From positions 3,410,001 to 3,474,000 of the forward strand of contig NC_092363.1 of assembly GCF_030848805.1 (NCBI RefSeq): a stretch of DNA of 64,000 nt, given 5' to 3'. Numbering within the stretch: the first letter of the stretch is position 1; each line of letters starts with the position of its first letter. The notes beneath the pieces are model-generated. The model saw only the letters and a program-made list of their open reading frames with translations. It did no database searches and had not been told where the DNA came from. This document shows positions 63,201 to 64,000 of the stretch, piece by piece. This stretch comes from Temnothorax longispinosus (lineage: Eukaryota; Arthropoda; Insecta; Hymenoptera; Formicidae). The translations under genes and the position numbers were made by a program.

Positions 63201-63471
63201 CCTTATGCTTAGCATCTTGGTTAAAGTGATTTCAATGTTGTTAACACAACAAAATGTTCGACAGACACGCATTACATTTCATTTTTGAGAGGAGAAATAA
63301 TTATAATAGCGTATTCATATTGAAACTTTTTAAATGCATTCTGGGATTGTAATTGAGATCTATATAACTTCAAAGGAATTTAAATGTGTAATTTCATAAT
63401 TAAATTCACATAAAATTAATAATAATCTAAACTAACAAGCCTAGAAACAAACCAAGTAACGTCTAGTTAAG
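60216..63471. other. No gene supported
   Basis: Mixed composition with a GC-richer block at about 61.1-62.1 kb. Contains a perfect hairpin at 62277-62303 (13 bp arms AAAGTATTCACGC with a 1 nt centre). The open frame at 60167-60421 begins inside the MITE and has no known motif. Confidence 0.5.
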
Positions 63472-63780
63472 TTATTTAACACAGGCACGGTAATATGCAT
63501 GATTTCCACACGAGTAACACGTGCACTGAATTACCGCGCATTGTTTAACGTGCAAGTCATATTTGAAGGAGCATGCCTCCAGAAGTGTATGATTTCGCAC
63601 ACGTATGGCATCGTACGTGATATATGAACTTAAAGACATATGTAGAAGACATTTCGAAGTTGCGCAACACGATTCAAAGTTCTCGATAGTTTCTACGATC
63701 GTAGTGTATTCCAAGAAATACAATTCTTTGCAATTGCTGAGTTGTATATGTTTGTCCTCACTGAATTTATATTTTCCCAA
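63472..63780 (-). CDS. Cys-rich open frame, possible terminal exon (weak)
   Basis: The frame ends E-A-C-S-F-K-Y-D-L-H-V-K-Q-C then A-V-I-Q-C-T-C-Y-S-C-G-N-H and a final Cys before the stop. A C-x-C-x-x-C tail preceded by spaced cysteines is seen at the C-terminus of secreted cystine-knot hormones and related small proteins, but the upstream cysteine spacing does not let me assign a family. If real, it would be the last exon of a minus-strand gene extending beyond the window, starting after an internal acceptor rather than at the first Met. It may equally be a chance frame. Confidence 0.2.
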   Translation of the reverse strand: MGKYKFSEDKHIQLSNCKELYFLEYTTIVETIENFESCCATSKCLLHMSLSSYITYDAIRVRNHTLLEACSFKYDLHVKQCAVIQCTCYSCGNHAYYRACVK

Positions 63781-64000
63781 TACGTATACTAATAAAATTT
63801 TGTAAGAAAAGTTTTAGAAGTATATATATATATGTATATGCGGATATATTCCCACATGTCGTTATATTAAATATAAATCAAAACATTTGCGGGACATCGC
63901 TGTTCTATATACTCATGTTAGATATCTCGTGTAATCCAAAAAATGTTTAAAAAATATTGAAAGATATATTTTCGATATTACGTCGCGCGTTACAAAAATT

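Noticed and set aside
1..64000. CRISPR arrays, rRNA or tRNA genes
   Set aside because: No regularly spaced repeats or conserved RNA signatures were seen. tRNAs cannot be fully excluded by eye; a tRNAscan-SE run would settle it.

Overview
The window looks like nuclear DNA of an insect, most probably a hymenopteran such as an ant. This is inferred from a low overall GC content with scattered GC-rich islands, compact multi-exon genes, GT-AG introns of 77-503 bp, and many short TA-flanked palindromic elements. There is no prokaryotic gene organisation. Most open frames here are chance frames; the well supported genes are all in the first 18.5 kb.

Region 1-18.9 kb is a tandem array of three glycoside hydrolase family 1 (GH1; insect beta-glucosidase or 'myrosinase-like') genes, all on the minus strand. 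Each has seven coding exons with identical intron positions and phases, and each can be read through without a stop (500, 498 and 499 residues). Each begins with a signal peptide and keeps both catalytic glutamates (T-I-N-E-P acid/base; E-N-G nucleophile). The duplicated unit includes 3' flank as well as the gene. Flank at 447-2937 matches 9527-12051, and a shortened version lies at 14838-15637. Copies 1 and 3 also share a 5' flank with a TATA-like box. Copy 2 lost that flank at the junction with unit 3. Copy 1 has changed several residues the family normally conserves. All three copies differ most in the loop just after the acid/base motif.

Each unit carries one private short palindromic element: intron 1 of copy 1, the 3' flank of unit 2, and intron 6 of copy 3. 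For the first two, the paralogous units preserve the empty site and show a TA target.

Region 18.9-64 kb contains no gene I can support firmly. It is AT-rich DNA interrupted by GC-rich islands. It holds several miniature inverted-repeat elements, a pair of ~905 bp elements 1.75 kb apart, and a 625 bp internally deleted non-LTR retrotransposon with a perfect 15 bp target-site duplication. A few weak exon candidates are present: a possible small secreted protein on the minus strand near 30.2 kb, a 75 bp exon-like segment near 53.3 kb, and a Cys-rich open frame at the right edge. The stretch may be intergenic or a very long intron; the sequence alone does not decide. I found no clearly new biological system. 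The most interesting signal is the asymmetric divergence of the GH1 triplet and the mobile-element record across its three units.
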